In this document: positions 1 to 9,958 of the stretch, piece by piece
How the letters are laid out: each line of letters opens with the position of its first letter
How positions within the stretch are numbered: position 1 is the stretch's first letter
Source of the DNA: Gluconacetobacter entanii
GTDB taxonomy: Bacteria > Pseudomonadota > Alphaproteobacteria > Acetobacterales > Acetobacteraceae
Length of the DNA: 64,000 nucleotides
Assembly: GCF_003206495.1 (NCBI RefSeq)
Contig: NZ_NKUF01000003.1
Span: forward strand, 62,001-126,000
Direction: 5' to 3'
Made by a program: the position numbers and the translations under genes
The notes under the pieces: model-generated
What the model saw: only the letters and a program-made list of their open reading frames with translations
Told to the model about the DNA's origin: nothing
Database searches by the model: none

Positions 1-774
1 ATCCTCGATCGCGGCAATCGCACCGGCCTGCGCCAGACGGTCGAGCGGATAGGAGTTGAAGCTGTCCTTCACGCGGGTCAGCGCCTCGATCAGGTCGGGA
101 TGCCCTACGGCATACCCCACCCGCAGCCCTGCGAGCGCACTGGATTTGGACAGGGTGCGCACCACCAGCAGGTTGTCATGGCGCGCGGTCAGGGGAATCG
201 CGGTCTCGCCCCCGAAATCGACATAGGCCTCGTCCACGACAACCACCTGGTCGCGGTGGTGCGTCAGCAGCGCCTCGATATCCGCAAGGGACAGCGCCAT
301 GCCGGTGGGGGCGTTCGGGTTGGGCACGATCACGCCGCCGCACGGGCGCATGTAGTCCGCGACCCTGACGCGCATGCCCGCATCCAGCGGCACCATCTGC
401 GCCGTGATGCCGTACAGCCCGCAATAGACGGGATAGAAGCTGTAGGAGATGTCGGGGAACAGCAGCGGTCCCTCATGCTTCAGCAGCGCCTGGAACGTAT
501 GGGCCAGGACCTCGTCCGACCCGTTGCCCACGAACACATGCCCCGCCGGCACGTCATGGGCGCGCCCGATCGCCTGGCGCAGCGCCAGCGCCGACGGGTC
601 GGGATACAGGCGCAGCGTGTCGTCCGTCGCCGCCCGGATGGCCGCCAGTGCCTTCGGCGACGGGCCATAGGGGGATTCGTTGGTATTGAGCTTGATCAGG
701 TTGGTCATCCGCGGCTGCTCCCCCGGGACATAGGGGGTCAGGGTGTGGACGACGGGGCTCCAGAAACGGCTCAT
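1..774 (-). CDS. hisC: Histidinol-phosphate aminotransferase (3' end outside window)
   Basis: PLP-dependent class I/II aminotransferase of histidine synthesis, converting imidazole acetol phosphate and glutamate to histidinol phosphate. The 258 visible codons start at the ATG at 774 and run off the left edge in frame. Seen: N-terminal [12 protein letters not shown] substrate loop, [16 protein letters not shown], the [10 protein letters not shown] aspartate strand, and the PLP-lysine motif [16 protein letters not shown]. The family is about 350-370 residues, so roughly the last 100 are missing. A gene in this family could also serve aromatic or cobalamin-related transamination, but the NTNE and SKS-AGLR pattern is typical of HisC. 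The next gene upstream on the same strand is the ankyrin protein, about 100 bp away. Confidence 0.9.
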   Translation of the reverse strand, partial: MSRFWSPVVHTLTPYVPGEQPRMTNLIKLNTNESPYGPSPKALAAIRAATDDTLRLYPDPSALALRQAIGRAHDVPAGHVFVGNGSDEVLAHTFQALLKHEGPLLFPDISYSFYPVYCGLYGITAQMVPLDAGMRVRVADYMRPCGGVIVPNPNAPTGMALSLADIEALLTHHRDQVVVVDEAYVDFGGETAIPLTARHDNLLVVRTLSKSSALAGLRVGYAVGHPDLIEALTRVKDSFNSYPLDRLAQAGAIAAIED

Positions 775-877
775 TGCATTTGGGTTCCACTGAAATGCGA
801 AATACGCCGGCATGCAGGGCGCATGCCGACGCAGGGCGTGGGGAATGGGTGTATCAAATGGCAGGCGGGGTAATCGC

Positions 878-1426
878 TTACGCCTGCGGCGGCTTGCGTC
901 CCATCAGCGCCAGAAGTTCGGCATTGTCCTGCCGGGTCGCCAGCATGCGTGCGCTGACGCCTTCGCCATCGCGCAGGTCGGGATCCGCCCCATGTTCCAG
1001 CAGCAGCGCCACCATCGGGTCGCGGTTGAACATGACGGCAAAGATCAGCGGCGTGCGGCCGACCCCGTTGGGGATGTCGATTTTCGCCCCGTGCGCGATC
1101 AGCGTGCGTGCGCCCGGCAGGTCGCCCTTGAACGCCACCCCCGCCAGCGCTGTCGCCCCCTTCTGGTCCTGCAGGTCCGGGTTCGCCCCCCCTTCGAGCA
1201 GCGCGCGCATCGTGTCCGCATGCCCGTTGTACCCCGCCAGGATCAGGGCGGTATATCCCTTGTCATTGCGGATGTCGGGGTCGATTCCCGCGCGCAGGAA
1301 TTCCCTGACCAGGTCCGTCTCCCCATCCCGTGCGGCGGACAGGTACAGGTCCGCGATCTGCGTGTCCGTAAAGGTCTGCTCCGATGCGGTGGCGGCGGGG
1401 TCGCCGCTGGCGATTGTCTGGGTCAT
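878..1426 (-). CDS. Ankyrin-repeat protein, 182 aa
   Basis: Small soluble protein built mainly of about four ankyrin repeats (from about residue 27 to 170). Repeat signatures include [50 protein letters not shown] and [12 protein letters not shown]. The N-terminal 25 residues are polar and no signal peptide is seen. Ankyrin repeats bind other proteins; no catalytic domain is present, so the partner cannot be inferred. In some proteobacteria such genes sit beside catalase, but no catalase is visible here. The ATG at 1426 is preceded by a weak purine stretch (GAGGCAGG). It is transcribed toward hisC with a gap of about 100 bp and may share its transcript. Confidence 0.85.
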   Translation of the reverse strand: MTQTIASGDPAATASEQTFTDTQIADLYLSAARDGETDLVREFLRAGIDPDIRNDKGYTALILAGYNGHADTMRALLEGGANPDLQDQKGATALAGVAFKGDLPGARTLIAHGAKIDIPNGVGRTPLIFAVMFNRDPMVALLLEHGADPDLRDGEGVSARMLATRQDNAELLALMGRKPPQA

Positions 1427-2104
1427 GGGCCTGCCTCGCGTATGTGAGGGATAACGGGTGGGGCGGGGATCCGCCCGGACGCCCCTGCCGCCATGGCATG
1501 CGCCGTGGCGGGCCGGTCGCGCGATGCCGCGCGGCGCCAGCGTCGATGATTACGCAATGCCGGCCCCCTTCGCAAGACGGGGGGCAGGCTGTCTTCGTGC
1601 CGTGATATTGTCGGGGATGGGTCTGGCATGGGGTCATGTCATTTTCATGGCCGCGCCGATGTCGCACGAAACATGGCAGGGGAGCAGGCCCATCCGCGCC
1701 GGGTCCGTTACGGATACGTATCGTGGGGTCGAGCAGTCGTGATTCGCCAAGGCTGGCGTCACGGGCGGTTCGGGCCTTCAATACGTGTGCTGTCGCGCCG
1801 GATGAGGTGGCTTGTTCCCATAAGGTGGTCGTGAGATTGTGCGTAAAACGGTTGCCCCATCAACCGTTTCGGACAGGCCCCGGCGTATCGCAACCCCGCA
1901 TACCGCCCCCGTCGGGGCGGCGCGGGACGTCGGCGTCTGTCGCGTGATGTGCATCCTGCCGGATTGAAGCGGGAAGGCGGGAGGATCTTCCGCCGCCCCG
2001 GCATGTCGGGCGTGTTGCGGATCGGGGCAGTCATGATGAAGGAGAGCGGTTTTATGCATTCATTGTTTCCCTGTCCCGCAAGGGCACCAGAAGGAGGCGG
2101 CAGC
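1427..2104. other. Divergent intergenic region, ankyrin gene / tkt
   Basis: About 680 bp between the minus-strand ankyrin gene and plus-strand tkt. I see no convincing coding sequence. The tkt frame stays open upstream to 1949, with in-frame ATGs at 2036 and 2039, but only the ATG at 2105 has a strong ribosome binding site. The region should contain divergent promoters, but I could not fix convincing -35/-10 pairs. Its length would allow a long leader or small RNA. Confidence 0.5.
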
Positions 2105-4171
2105 ATGCCGGCCAACATCGATACGTTGTGCATCAACACGATCCGCACATTGTCCATGGACGCGGTGCAGAAGGCCAATTCCGGCCATCCCGGCACGGCC
2201 ATGGCGCTTGCGCCCCCGGCCTATACGCTGTGGCGCGATGTCCTGAACTATGACCCCGCCAATCCGCTGTGGCCCAACCGCGACCGCTTCGTGCTGTCGA
2301 TCGGCCATGCGTCGATGCTGCTGTATTCGCTGATCTATCTGGCCGGGGTGCGTGACATCAGGGACGGCAAGGTGGTCGATGCACAGTCGCTGACGGTCAA
2401 GGATATCGAGCAGTTCCGCCAGCTTGATTCCCGCACGCCGGGCCATCCCGAATACCACCACACCGCAGGCGTCGAGACCACGACCGGTCCGCTCGGTCAG
2501 GGGTGCGGCAATTCCGTGGGCATGGCGATGGCGGAAAAATGGCTTGCCGCGCGCTTCAACAAGCCGGAATTCAAGCTGTTCGACTACCACGTCTATACGT
2601 TCTGCGGCGATGGCGACAACATGGAAGGCGTCTCGAGCGAGGCCGCATCCGTCGCCGGTCACCTCAAGCTCGGCAACCTGACGTGGATCTACGACAGCAA
2701 CCGCATTTCCATCGAGGGTGATACCCACATCACCTTCACCGAAAACGTGCACAAGCGTTTCGAGGCCTATGGCTGGCACGTGCTCGAACTGCGCGACGCC
2801 AACGACACGGGTGATTTCAGGCGCCTGCTCGAGGAAGCGAAGGCCGAGACGTCGCGCCCGACGCTGATCATCGTGCATTCGATCATCGGCTGGGGTTCGC
2901 CGCACAAGGCCGGCACGGCGGAAGCGCACGGATCGCCGCTCGGCGTCGAGGAAATCCGCGAGACCAAGAAATTCTACGGCTGGCCGGAGGACAAGAGCTT
3001 CTATGTCCCCGATGGCGTGCCGGAGCATTTCCAGGCGGGCATCGCGACACGCGGCGCCGCGGCCAGCAAGGCGTGGGACGACCTGTTCGCCGCCTATCGC
3101 AAGGAATACCCGGATCTCGCCGCGCAGCTTGACAGCATCTTCGCAGGCAGGTTGCCCGAGGGCTGGGACAAGGACATCGCGACCTTCCCTGCCGACGCCA
3201 AGGGCATCGCCTCGCGCGCAAGCTCGGCCAAGGTGCTCAACCAGGTGGCCGTCAACTATCCGTGGATGATCGGCGGTTCGGCCGACCTGTCGCCGTCCAC
3301 CAAGACGCACATGACGTTCGAGGGCGCGGGCGATTTCCAGCCGCCGCAGTGGGGGGCGACCTATGGCGGACGCAACCTGCATTTCGGCGTGCGTGAACAT
3401 GTCATGGGCTCGATCTGCAACGGTCTCGCGCTTGCGGGGCTGCGGCCCTACTGCTCGGGCTTCCTGATCTTCTCCGACTACATGAAGCCGCCGATCCGCC
3501 TGTCGGCGCTGATGAAGCTGCCGGTGCTGTATATCTTCACCCACGATTCCATCGGCGTGGGCGAGGACGGGCCGACCCACCAGCCGATCGAGCAACTGGC
3601 GCAACTGCGCGCGACGCCGGGTGTCACCCTGATCCGTCCGTCCGACGCGAACGAGGTGGCCGAGGCGTGGCGCACGCTGATCCCGCTGACGGATCGCCCA
3701 AGCGTGCTGGTGCTGAGCCGCCAGAACCTGCCGACCATCTGCCGCAAGACCTATGCGCCTGCGTCGGGGCTGGCAAAAGGGGCGTATGTCCTTGCGGATG
3801 CCGATGGCAAACCCGATGTCATCCTTATGGCGACAGGCAGCGAGGTCGGTCTGGTGGTGAAGGCGTACGAGCGGCTCAAGGCCGAAGGCGTGAAGGCGCG
3901 CGTCGTGTCGATGCCGTCGTGGGACCTGTTCGAGGCCCAGCCCCAATCCTATCGCGACAGCGTGCTGCCCCGTGACGTTACCGCCCGCGTGGCGGTGGAA
4001 CAGGCGGCGCAGCTTGGCTTGGACCGGTATGTCGGGCTCGATGGCGCGACCATCGTCATGCACACGTTCGGCGCTTCCGCACCGGCGGAGGAGCTGGAGG
4101 TCAAGTTCGGCTTTACCGTGGACGCCGTCGTGGCGGAGGCGCGCAGGCAGCTTGCCCGCAAGGCGTCATAG
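2105..4171 (+). CDS. tkt: Transketolase
   Basis: Thiamine-diphosphate enzyme of the non-oxidative pentose phosphate pathway, moving two-carbon ketol units between ketoses and aldoses. It is 688 aa, a normal length. Seen: N-terminal DAVQKANSGHPGTAMAL, the ThDP/metal motif GDGDNMEG at about residue 168, RISIEG, the second-domain GVREHVMGSICNG, and THDSIGVGEDGPTHQPIEQL. The start at 2105 is chosen because AAGGAGG lies just upstream; the same frame is open further 5' but lacks such a site. First gene of the carbohydrate block; a terminator-like hairpin separates it from tal-pgi. Catalytic residues appear intact. Confidence 0.95.
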   Translation: MPANIDTLCINTIRTLSMDAVQKANSGHPGTAMALAPPAYTLWRDVLNYDPANPLWPNRDRFVLSIGHASMLLYSLIYLAGVRDIRDGKVVDAQSLTVKDIEQFRQLDSRTPGHPEYHHTAGVETTTGPLGQGCGNSVGMAMAEKWLAARFNKPEFKLFDYHVYTFCGDGDNMEGVSSEAASVAGHLKLGNLTWIYDSNRISIEGDTHITFTENVHKRFEAYGWHVLELRDANDTGDFRRLLEEAKAETSRPTLIIVHSIIGWGSPHKAGTAEAHGSPLGVEEIRETKKFYGWPEDKSFYVPDGVPEHFQAGIATRGAAASKAWDDLFAAYRKEYPDLAAQLDSIFAGRLPEGWDKDIATFPADAKGIASRASSAKVLNQVAVNYPWMIGGSADLSPSTKTHMTFEGAGDFQPPQWGATYGGRNLHFGVREHVMGSICNGLALAGLRPYCSGFLIFSDYMKPPIRLSALMKLPVLYIFTHDSIGVGEDGPTHQPIEQLAQLRATPGVTLIRPSDANEVAEAWRTLIPLTDRPSVLVLSRQNLPTICRKTYAPASGLAKGAYVLADADGKPDVILMATGSEVGLVVKAYERLKAEGVKARVVSMPSWDLFEAQPQSYRDSVLPRDVTARVAVEQAAQLGLDRYVGLDGATIVMHTFGASAPAEELEVKFGFTVDAVVAEARRQLARKAS

Positions 4172-4189
4172 ACCGTCATCCACAACGGG

Positions 4190-4222
4190 ACAGGGCCACG
4201 CATGGCCCTGTTTTCCGTTTTT
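4190..4222 (+). terminator. Rho-independent terminator candidate after tkt
   Basis: The stem CAGGGCC...GGCCCTG with a short loop is followed by a T-rich run (TTTTCCGTTTTT). It lies 20 bp after the tkt stop and 77 bp before tal-pgi. It may stop or only dampen transcription into the next gene, which points the same way. Confidence 0.65.
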
Positions 4223-4298
4223 GTCAGGACCAAGGCGGAGGGGCGCCGCGACGCATGGTGCGCGCACCCGCCCGCCCAAGAGAAGGGAATGCACAGAA

Positions 4299-7166
4299 AT
4301 GAGTGTGCACGAAACAGGTAAGGACGGCGCGGCCAACCCGCTGAAGCAGCTTGCGAAATACGGGCAGTCGCCGTGGCTGGACTTCATCCAGCGGTCCTAT
4401 ACCGCCAATGGCAGCCTGAAGAAGCTGGTGGATGAGGACGGGCTGAAGGGCGTGACCTCCAACCCCGCGATCTTCCAGAAGGCGATGGGGCAGGGCACGG
4501 ATTACGATCCGCAGATCCGTTCCATCCTTGAACACCAGATCGTCGATGCCGGGACCCTGTATGAAATGCTGGCGATCACGGACATCCGTGACGCGGCAAA
4601 GGTGCTGCATCCCGTCTATGAGCAGACGAAGGGCGTTGACGGCTATGTCAGCCTTGAGGTCTCCCCCTATCTTGCGCGCGACACGCAGGCCACCATCGTC
4701 GAGGCCCGCCGCCTGTGGAAGGCGGTCGATGCCGCCAACCTGATGATCAAGATCCCCGGCACGCAGGAGGGCGCGCCCGCCGTGCGCACCGCCATTGCCG
4801 AGGGGATCAACGTCAACGTCACGCTGCTGTTCTCCAACGACGCCTACAAGAAGGTGCTCGAGGCCTATATCGTGGGGCTTGAGGACCGTCTGGCGCAGGG
4901 CAAGAGCGTGGCGGGCATCGCCAGTGTCGCCTCCTTCTTCGTCAGCCGCATCGACGTGAAGATCGATGGCGAGATCGACCGCCGCGTCGCCGCCGGTGAC
5001 AGGGACGCCGCAGCCCTGAAGGCCCTGCGCGGCAAGGTCGCCATCGCCAACGCCAAGCAGGCCTATGCATACTGGCAGGGCGTGATGAAAAGCCCGCGCT
5101 GGCAGAAGCTGGCGGCCGCTGGCGCCATGCCGCAGCGCCTGCTGTGGGCCAGCACGGGCACGAAGGACAAGTCCTTCAGCGACGTGCTGTATGTCGATTC
5201 CCTGATTGGCGAGGACACGGTCAACACCATCCCGCCCAAGACGTTCGACGCCTTCCGCGACCATGGCAAGGTGGCCCCGACCCTGACCGAGGACCTCAAG
5301 GGCGCGGAACAGGTCCTTGCGGAGGCAAAGCGCCTTGGCCTCGACCTCGCTGGCGTGACCACCGTGCTGGTCGATGAGGGCGTGAAGTCGTTCGAGGACG
5401 CGTTCGACGAACTGCTCGGCTCGGTTGCGGCAAAGCAGGCGGCCTTCGTGGGGAAGAAGGTCACCACGACCACGCTGCACCTGCCCGCCGACCTCGACGC
5501 CGCCGTCAAGGCGGAACTTGAGGACTGGCGCAAGGATGGCAAGGTACGTCGCCTGTGGGCGAAGGACGCCACGCTGTGGACCGGCAAGGACGAGGCGAAC
5601 TGGCTGAAATGGCTGTCGATCGTTGACGACCAGATCCTGGACCTGCCGAAGTTCGAGGAATTCCAGGCCGAGGTGAAGGCGCGCGGTTTCCGCGACGTGC
5701 TGCTGCTGGGCATGGGCGGGTCGAGCCTTGGTCCCGAAGTCCTGTCGGAGACGTTCGGCAAGCACGAGGGCTTCCCGCACCTCTATATCCTCGACAGCAC
5801 CGACCCGCAGCAGGTCAAGGCGTTCGAGAAAAAAATCGACATTGCAAAGACGCTGTTCATCGTCTCGTCCAAGTCGGGCGGCACGCTGGAGCCGAACATC
5901 CTGAAGGCCTATTTCTTCGACGAAGCGAAGAAGGTGCTCGGCGATAAGGTCGGTTCGCACTTCATCGCCGTAACCGATCCCGGGTCGCACATGGAAGCCG
6001 TGGCGAAGGCCGACGGGTTCTGGAAGATCTTCTACGGTGAAAAGCAGATCGGCGGACGGTATTCCGTGCTGTCCGATTTCGGCATGGTGCCTGCCGCCGC
6101 CGCCGGCCTGCCGCTGCGCCTTCTGCTGGAATCCGCGCTGCGGGGTGAAAAATCCTGCGCCGCATCCGTGCCCCCGGCCCAGAATCCCGGCGCCCTGCTG
6201 GGCACCGTGCTGGGTGTCGCGGCAAAGTCGTTCGGTCGTGACAAGGTGACGATCCTTGCCTCGCCCGGGATCTATGACATGGGTGCGTGGCTGGAGCAGT
6301 TGCTGGCGGAATCTACCGGCAAGAACGGCCGCGGCCTGATCCCCATCGATGATGAGACAGCGGGCCCGGCCTCGGTCTATGGCAAGGACCGGCTGTTCGT
6401 CTACCTGCGCCTTGCCGAAAAGCCGTGCGAGAAGCAGGACGCGGCGTTCAAGGCGCTGATTGCAGCGGGCGAGCCTGTCGTGACCATCGAACTGCATGAC
6501 AGGCGCCAGATCGTCGAGGAATTCTTCCGCTGGGAATTCGCGACCGCCGTGGCCGGGTCGATCATCGGCATCGACGCCTTTGACCAGCCTGATGTCGAGG
6601 CCTCGAAGATCGAGACCAAGAAGATCACCACCGCCTATAACGAAACCGGCAGGCTGCCGCCCTACGAACCCTTCTTCAAGGACGCAACGTTCGCGTTCTA
6701 TGCCGACCCGAAGAACGCGGCGGCGCTGAAGGACGGCAAGACGGCCGAGGGCATCCTCAAGGCGCATTTCGCCCGTGCGAAGGCCGGGGATTATGTCGCC
6801 CTGCTGGCCTATATCGAGCGTGACACGGCGACGCGCGAATGGATCCAGGGTGTGCGCCTTGCGATCCGCGATGCGCTGAAGCTGGCGACGGCGGCGGAAT
6901 TCGGCCCGCGGTTCCAGCATTCCACCGGACAGGCCTACAAGGTCGGGCCCGACACGGGCGTGTTCGTGCAGATCACGGCGGATGATGCGATCACCCTGCC
7001 GGTCCCGGGGGAAAAATACACCTTCGGCATCGTCAAGGAAGCGCAGGCCCGCGGTGACCTCGAGGTGCTGGGCGAACGCGGCCGCCGTGCCGTGCGGGTG
7101 CACATCCATGGCGACCTGAAGTCCGGCCTCGAAAAGCTGGGGCAGATCATCAGGGCGGCGGTCTGA
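4299..7166 (+). CDS. tal-pgi: Bifunctional transaldolase / glucose-6-phosphate isomerase
   Basis: A 955-aa fusion. Residues about 10-370 are transaldolase, carrying GVTSNPAIFQKA and the Schiff-base lysine in MIKIPGT (K151). Residues about 390-955 are a glucose-6-phosphate isomerase with the sugar-phosphate motifs GMGGSSLGPEVL (from about G471) and VSSKSGGTLEPN. It links sedoheptulose 7-phosphate/erythrose 4-phosphate chemistry with the fructose 6-phosphate to glucose 6-phosphate step, so carbon can re-enter the oxidative branch. The fusion is characteristic of acetic acid bacteria and some other lineages. Start: ATG 4299 with AGAAGGGA upstream; the open frame extends earlier but overlaps tkt. 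Neighbours are tkt and gnd. Key motifs of both halves are intact. Confidence 0.95.
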   Translation: MSVHETGKDGAANPLKQLAKYGQSPWLDFIQRSYTANGSLKKLVDEDGLKGVTSNPAIFQKAMGQGTDYDPQIRSILEHQIVDAGTLYEMLAITDIRDAAKVLHPVYEQTKGVDGYVSLEVSPYLARDTQATIVEARRLWKAVDAANLMIKIPGTQEGAPAVRTAIAEGINVNVTLLFSNDAYKKVLEAYIVGLEDRLAQGKSVAGIASVASFFVSRIDVKIDGEIDRRVAAGDRDAAALKALRGKVAIANAKQAYAYWQGVMKSPRWQKLAAAGAMPQRLLWASTGTKDKSFSDVLYVDSLIGEDTVNTIPPKTFDAFRDHGKVAPTLTEDLKGAEQVLAEAKRLGLDLAGVTTVLVDEGVKSFEDAFDELLGSVAAKQAAFVGKKVTTTTLHLPADLDAAVKAELEDWRKDGKVRRLWAKDATLWTGKDEANWLKWLSIVDDQILDLPKFEEFQAEVKARGFRDVLLLGMGGSSLGPEVLSETFGKHEGFPHLYILDSTDPQQVKAFEKKIDIAKTLFIVSSKSGGTLEPNILKAYFFDEAKKVLGDKVGSHFIAVTDPGSHMEAVAKADGFWKIFYGEKQIGGRYSVLSDFGMVPAAAAGLPLRLLLESALRGEKSCAASVPPAQNPGALLGTVLGVAAKSFGRDKVTILASPGIYDMGAWLEQLLAESTGKNGRGLIPIDDETAGPASVYGKDRLFVYLRLAEKPCEKQDAAFKALIAAGEPVVTIELHDRRQIVEEFFRWEFATAVAGSIIGIDAFDQPDVEASKIETKKITTAYNETGRLPPYEPFFKDATFAFYADPKNAAALKDGKTAEGILKAHFARAKAGDYVALLAYIERDTATREWIQGVRLAIRDALKLATAAEFGPRFQHSTGQAYKVGPDTGVFVQITADDAITLPVPGEKYTFGIVKEAQARGDLEVLGERGRRAVRVHIHGDLKSGLEKLGQIIRAAV

Positions 7167-7183
7167 TCCACCGCAACGCACCG

Positions 7184-7212
7184 CCCCGCCACTGATGCTA
7201 TCGGTGGTGGGG
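7184..7212 (+). other. Stable hairpin between tal-pgi and gnd
   Basis: A 13-bp stem (CCCCGCCACTGAT against ATCGGTGGTGGGG, including G-T pairs) closes a 3-nt loop. There is no T-run, so it may protect or process the transcript 3' end of tal-pgi rather than terminate it. gnd starts 80 bp later on the same strand. Confidence 0.45.
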
Positions 7213-7292
7213 TGGATGTCCGCGCCGTCGCCCGCGCCGCATGGGCCGGGCGCGCGACGGGGCAGGATTTTACAGCAGGAGTATCAGTTATC

Positions 7293-8294
7293 ATGCAAAT
7301 CGGTATCGTCGGCCTGGGCAAGATGGGGGGGAACATCTCCGTCCGCCTGACGCGTCATGGCCATGACGTGGTCCTTTTCGACCGGGATCCGGAAGTGGTG
7401 TCCAAGGTCGGCGCACGCGCCGAGGCCGGGAAGACGAAGCCCGCCACCGGCCTGAAGGACATGGTGGGAAAGCTGACGGCGGATCGCAAGATCATCTGGC
7501 TGATGCTGCCCGCCGGTGAGGTGACGGAGGCCGCGGTCAAGGAACTTGGCGGCCTCCTGGGCAAGAACGACATCCTGATCGATGGCGGCAATTCGTTCTA
7601 CAAGGACGATATCCGCCGTGCCGCCGAACTGGCGAAAAAGGGCATCCATTACGTCGATGTCGGCACGTCGGGCGGCGTGTGGGGGCTGGAGCGCGGCTAC
7701 TGCATGATGTACGGCGGCACCAAGGACGCCACCGACCATATCGACCCGATCCTGCGCGCGCTGGCGCCGGGCCTGGGCGATGTGCCGCGCACGCCGGGCC
7801 GTGACAAGCCGGGCATGGACCCGCGCGCGGAGCTTGGCTACCTGCATTGCGGCCCCGCCGGGTCGGGCCATTTCGTCAAGATGGTCCATAACGGCATCGA
7901 ATACGGCATCATGCAGGCCTTTGCCGATGGCTTCGACGTCATGAAGTCGAAGAACTCCACCGCCCTGCCCGAGGACCAGCGGTTCGAACTGAACATGCCC
8001 GACATCGCCGAGGTCTGGCGTCGCGGCAGCGTCGTGTCGTCGTGGCTGCTCGACCTGTCGGCGCAGACGCTGGCCAACAATCCCGACCTGTCGAACTACA
8101 AGGGCGACGTCGCGGATTCGGGCGAGGGTCGCTGGACCATCGAGGCCGCGATCGAGGAAGCGGTGCCGGTGCCGGTCATCACCGCGTCGCTGTTCACGCG
8201 CTTCCGCTCGCGCACGGGCAACAACTATGCCGAGAAGATGCTCTCGGCCATGCGCTTTGGCTTTGGCGGCCATATCGAGGGGACGAACAACTGA
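7293..8294 (+). CDS. gnd: 6-phosphogluconate dehydrogenase, decarboxylating (short, GndA type)
   Basis: Oxidises 6-phosphogluconate to ribulose 5-phosphate and CO2. It is 333 aa, the short bacterial form rather than the 470-aa E. coli form. Seen: Rossmann motif GLGKMG at residues 7-12, an acidic end of the second strand (LFDRDPE), [29 protein letters not shown], and [19 protein letters not shown]. The Asp after the second strand suggests NAD preference, as known for Gluconobacter Gnd; this is inference. Start ATG 7293 with AGCAGGAG upstream. zwf follows after 112 bp, coupling the two oxidative steps. Confidence 0.93.
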   Translation: MQIGIVGLGKMGGNISVRLTRHGHDVVLFDRDPEVVSKVGARAEAGKTKPATGLKDMVGKLTADRKIIWLMLPAGEVTEAAVKELGGLLGKNDILIDGGNSFYKDDIRRAAELAKKGIHYVDVGTSGGVWGLERGYCMMYGGTKDATDHIDPILRALAPGLGDVPRTPGRDKPGMDPRAELGYLHCGPAGSGHFVKMVHNGIEYGIMQAFADGFDVMKSKNSTALPEDQRFELNMPDIAEVWRRGSVVSSWLLDLSAQTLANNPDLSNYKGDVADSGEGRWTIEAAIEEAVPVPVITASLFTRFRSRTGNNYAEKMLSAMRFGFGGHIEGTNN

Positions 8295-8406
8295 CGCGTC
8301 CCGCGTCTGAGCGCACGCCCGGCTGCCATGATCGAGACGGCAACAAAAAGACCGCAGGCTGGCGGCCGGGTTTCTACTGGATGGAAACGGATCATGGAGC
8401 AGCCTG

Positions 8407-9939
8407 ATGGAAAACATCGTCGCATCGGCATCATCGCAGATTGGCGACGTGGGGCATGAAAACACCACGCGTCGCAGTCCCCCCGGTACATTTGTCATCT
8501 TTGGCGGCGGCGGCGACCTGACGCGCCGCCTGCTGATCCCCGCGATCTACAACCTTGCCTGCGCGGGGCTGCTTGATGACCATTTCTCGATCGTGGCCGT
8601 TGACTGGACCGACATGTCCACCGGCCAGCTTCAGCAGAATTTCCATGACGCGCTGAAGAACTTTGTCACCAGCCGCGCGACCGAGGCCGTCGCCCTGCGC
8701 GAGGATGTGTGGGAATGGATGCGCACGCGTATCCGCTACATCCGCGGTTCGTTCGAGGACGAGGCGACCTATGCCCAGATCGCCAGGGAAGTGGGGGAGG
8801 AGAACTGCATCTTCTACCTTGCGGTGGCGGCGCGTTTCTTTGGCGCGATCGTGGACAGGCTTGGCCATAGCGGCCTTGCCCATGAAACCGACGGCATGTT
8901 CCGCCGCGTCATCATCGAAAAGCCCTTCGGCAGCGACCTTGCCTCCGCCGTGGCGCTGAATGCGCGCCTGCTCAAGAGCCTGCGTGAACGCCAGATCTAT
9001 CGCATCGACCATTATCTGGGCAAGGAAACGGTGCAGAACATCCTTGCGCTGCGGTTTTCCAATGGCTTCTTCGAACCGTTGTGGAACCGCGACAATATCG
9101 ACCATGTCCAGATCACGGCCGCTGAAACCGTGGGCGTCGAGCAGCGGGCCAAATTCTATGAGGGCACGGGGGCCGTGCGCGACATGGTGCCCAACCATGT
9201 CATGCAGCTTCTGGCGATGACGGCGATGGAGGCCCCGACCTCCTTCGACGCCGACGCCGTGCGTGACGAGAAGACCAAGGTGCTCAAGGCCATCCACACC
9301 GTCGGGCGCGAGGACGTGGTGCGCGCGCAGTACGGCGCGGGCAGCATCAGGGGCGAACCTGTCGTCGGATACCGCGAGGAGCCGGGGATCAATCCGAATT
9401 CCCGCACCGAAACCTATGTCGCGATGAAGCTGCGGATTGATAACTGGCGCTGGGCCGGGGTGCCGTTCTATGTCCGCACGGGCAAGCGCCTGGCGGCGCG
9501 CAAGACGGAAATCGCCATCCATTTCAAGTCCGCGCCCTATGCCCTGTTCCGCGATACGCCGGTGGAAAAGCTGACGCCGAACATCATGATGCTGCATATC
9601 CAGCCCACCGAAGGGGTGACGATGCAGTTTTCCGCGAAAATCCCCGGCCCCACGGTGCATCTGGGCGGGGTGCGGATGAAGTTCGACTATTCCGAATGGT
9701 TCAGCGAAGGGCCGAGCACGGGGTATGAAACCCTGATCTATGACTGTATGATCGGCGATGCGACGCTGTTCCAGCGCGCCGACAATATCGAGGCCGGATG
9801 GCGGGTGGTCCAGCCCGTGCTGGAATGGGAACGCGATCCGGGCTTCCTGCATTTCTACCCCGCCGGTTCGGAGGGGCCAAAGGCCGCCGACGACCTGCTG
9901 GCCCGCGATCACCGGCACTGGCTCAGGATCGGGTCATGA
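8407..9939 (+). CDS. zwf: Glucose-6-phosphate 1-dehydrogenase
   Basis: First enzyme of the oxidative pentose phosphate and Entner-Doudoroff routes, giving 6-phosphogluconolactone and NAD(P)H. It is 510 aa, normal for the family. Nucleotide-binding motif FGGGGDLTRR is at residues 32-41 (GGGGDL instead of the usual GASGDL). The substrate and catalytic motif RIDHYLGKE begins at R199, and VIIEKPFGSDL is present. C-terminal beta domain motifs (RTGKRLAARKTEI, FQRADNIEAGWRVVQP) are intact. The ATG at 8407 follows ATGGAGCAG. The two HAD phosphatases follow directly, with only 19 bp before the first. Confidence 0.95.
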   Translation: MENIVASASSQIGDVGHENTTRRSPPGTFVIFGGGGDLTRRLLIPAIYNLACAGLLDDHFSIVAVDWTDMSTGQLQQNFHDALKNFVTSRATEAVALREDVWEWMRTRIRYIRGSFEDEATYAQIAREVGEENCIFYLAVAARFFGAIVDRLGHSGLAHETDGMFRRVIIEKPFGSDLASAVALNARLLKSLRERQIYRIDHYLGKETVQNILALRFSNGFFEPLWNRDNIDHVQITAAETVGVEQRAKFYEGTGAVRDMVPNHVMQLLAMTAMEAPTSFDADAVRDEKTKVLKAIHTVGREDVVRAQYGAGSIRGEPVVGYREEPGINPNSRTETYVAMKLRIDNWRWAGVPFYVRTGKRLAARKTEIAIHFKSAPYALFRDTPVEKLTPNIMMLHIQPTEGVTMQFSAKIPGPTVHLGGVRMKFDYSEWFSEGPSTGYETLIYDCMIGDATLFQRADNIEAGWRVVQPVLEWERDPGFLHFYPAGSEGPKAADDLLARDHRHWLRIGS

Positions 9940-9958
9940 GACACAGGATGACACACGC

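Noticed and set aside
2060-4063. 667-codon minus-strand frame opposite tkt
   Set aside because: Same kind of antisense shadow; the plus strand has clear transketolase motifs and a ribosome site.
4224-7181. Very long open frame (985 codons) on the minus strand opposite tal-pgi
   Set aside because: It mirrors the codon pattern of the fused enzyme on the plus strand, and its product is a His/Arg/Val-rich low-information sequence with no motif. GC-rich genes commonly leave such antisense frames open.
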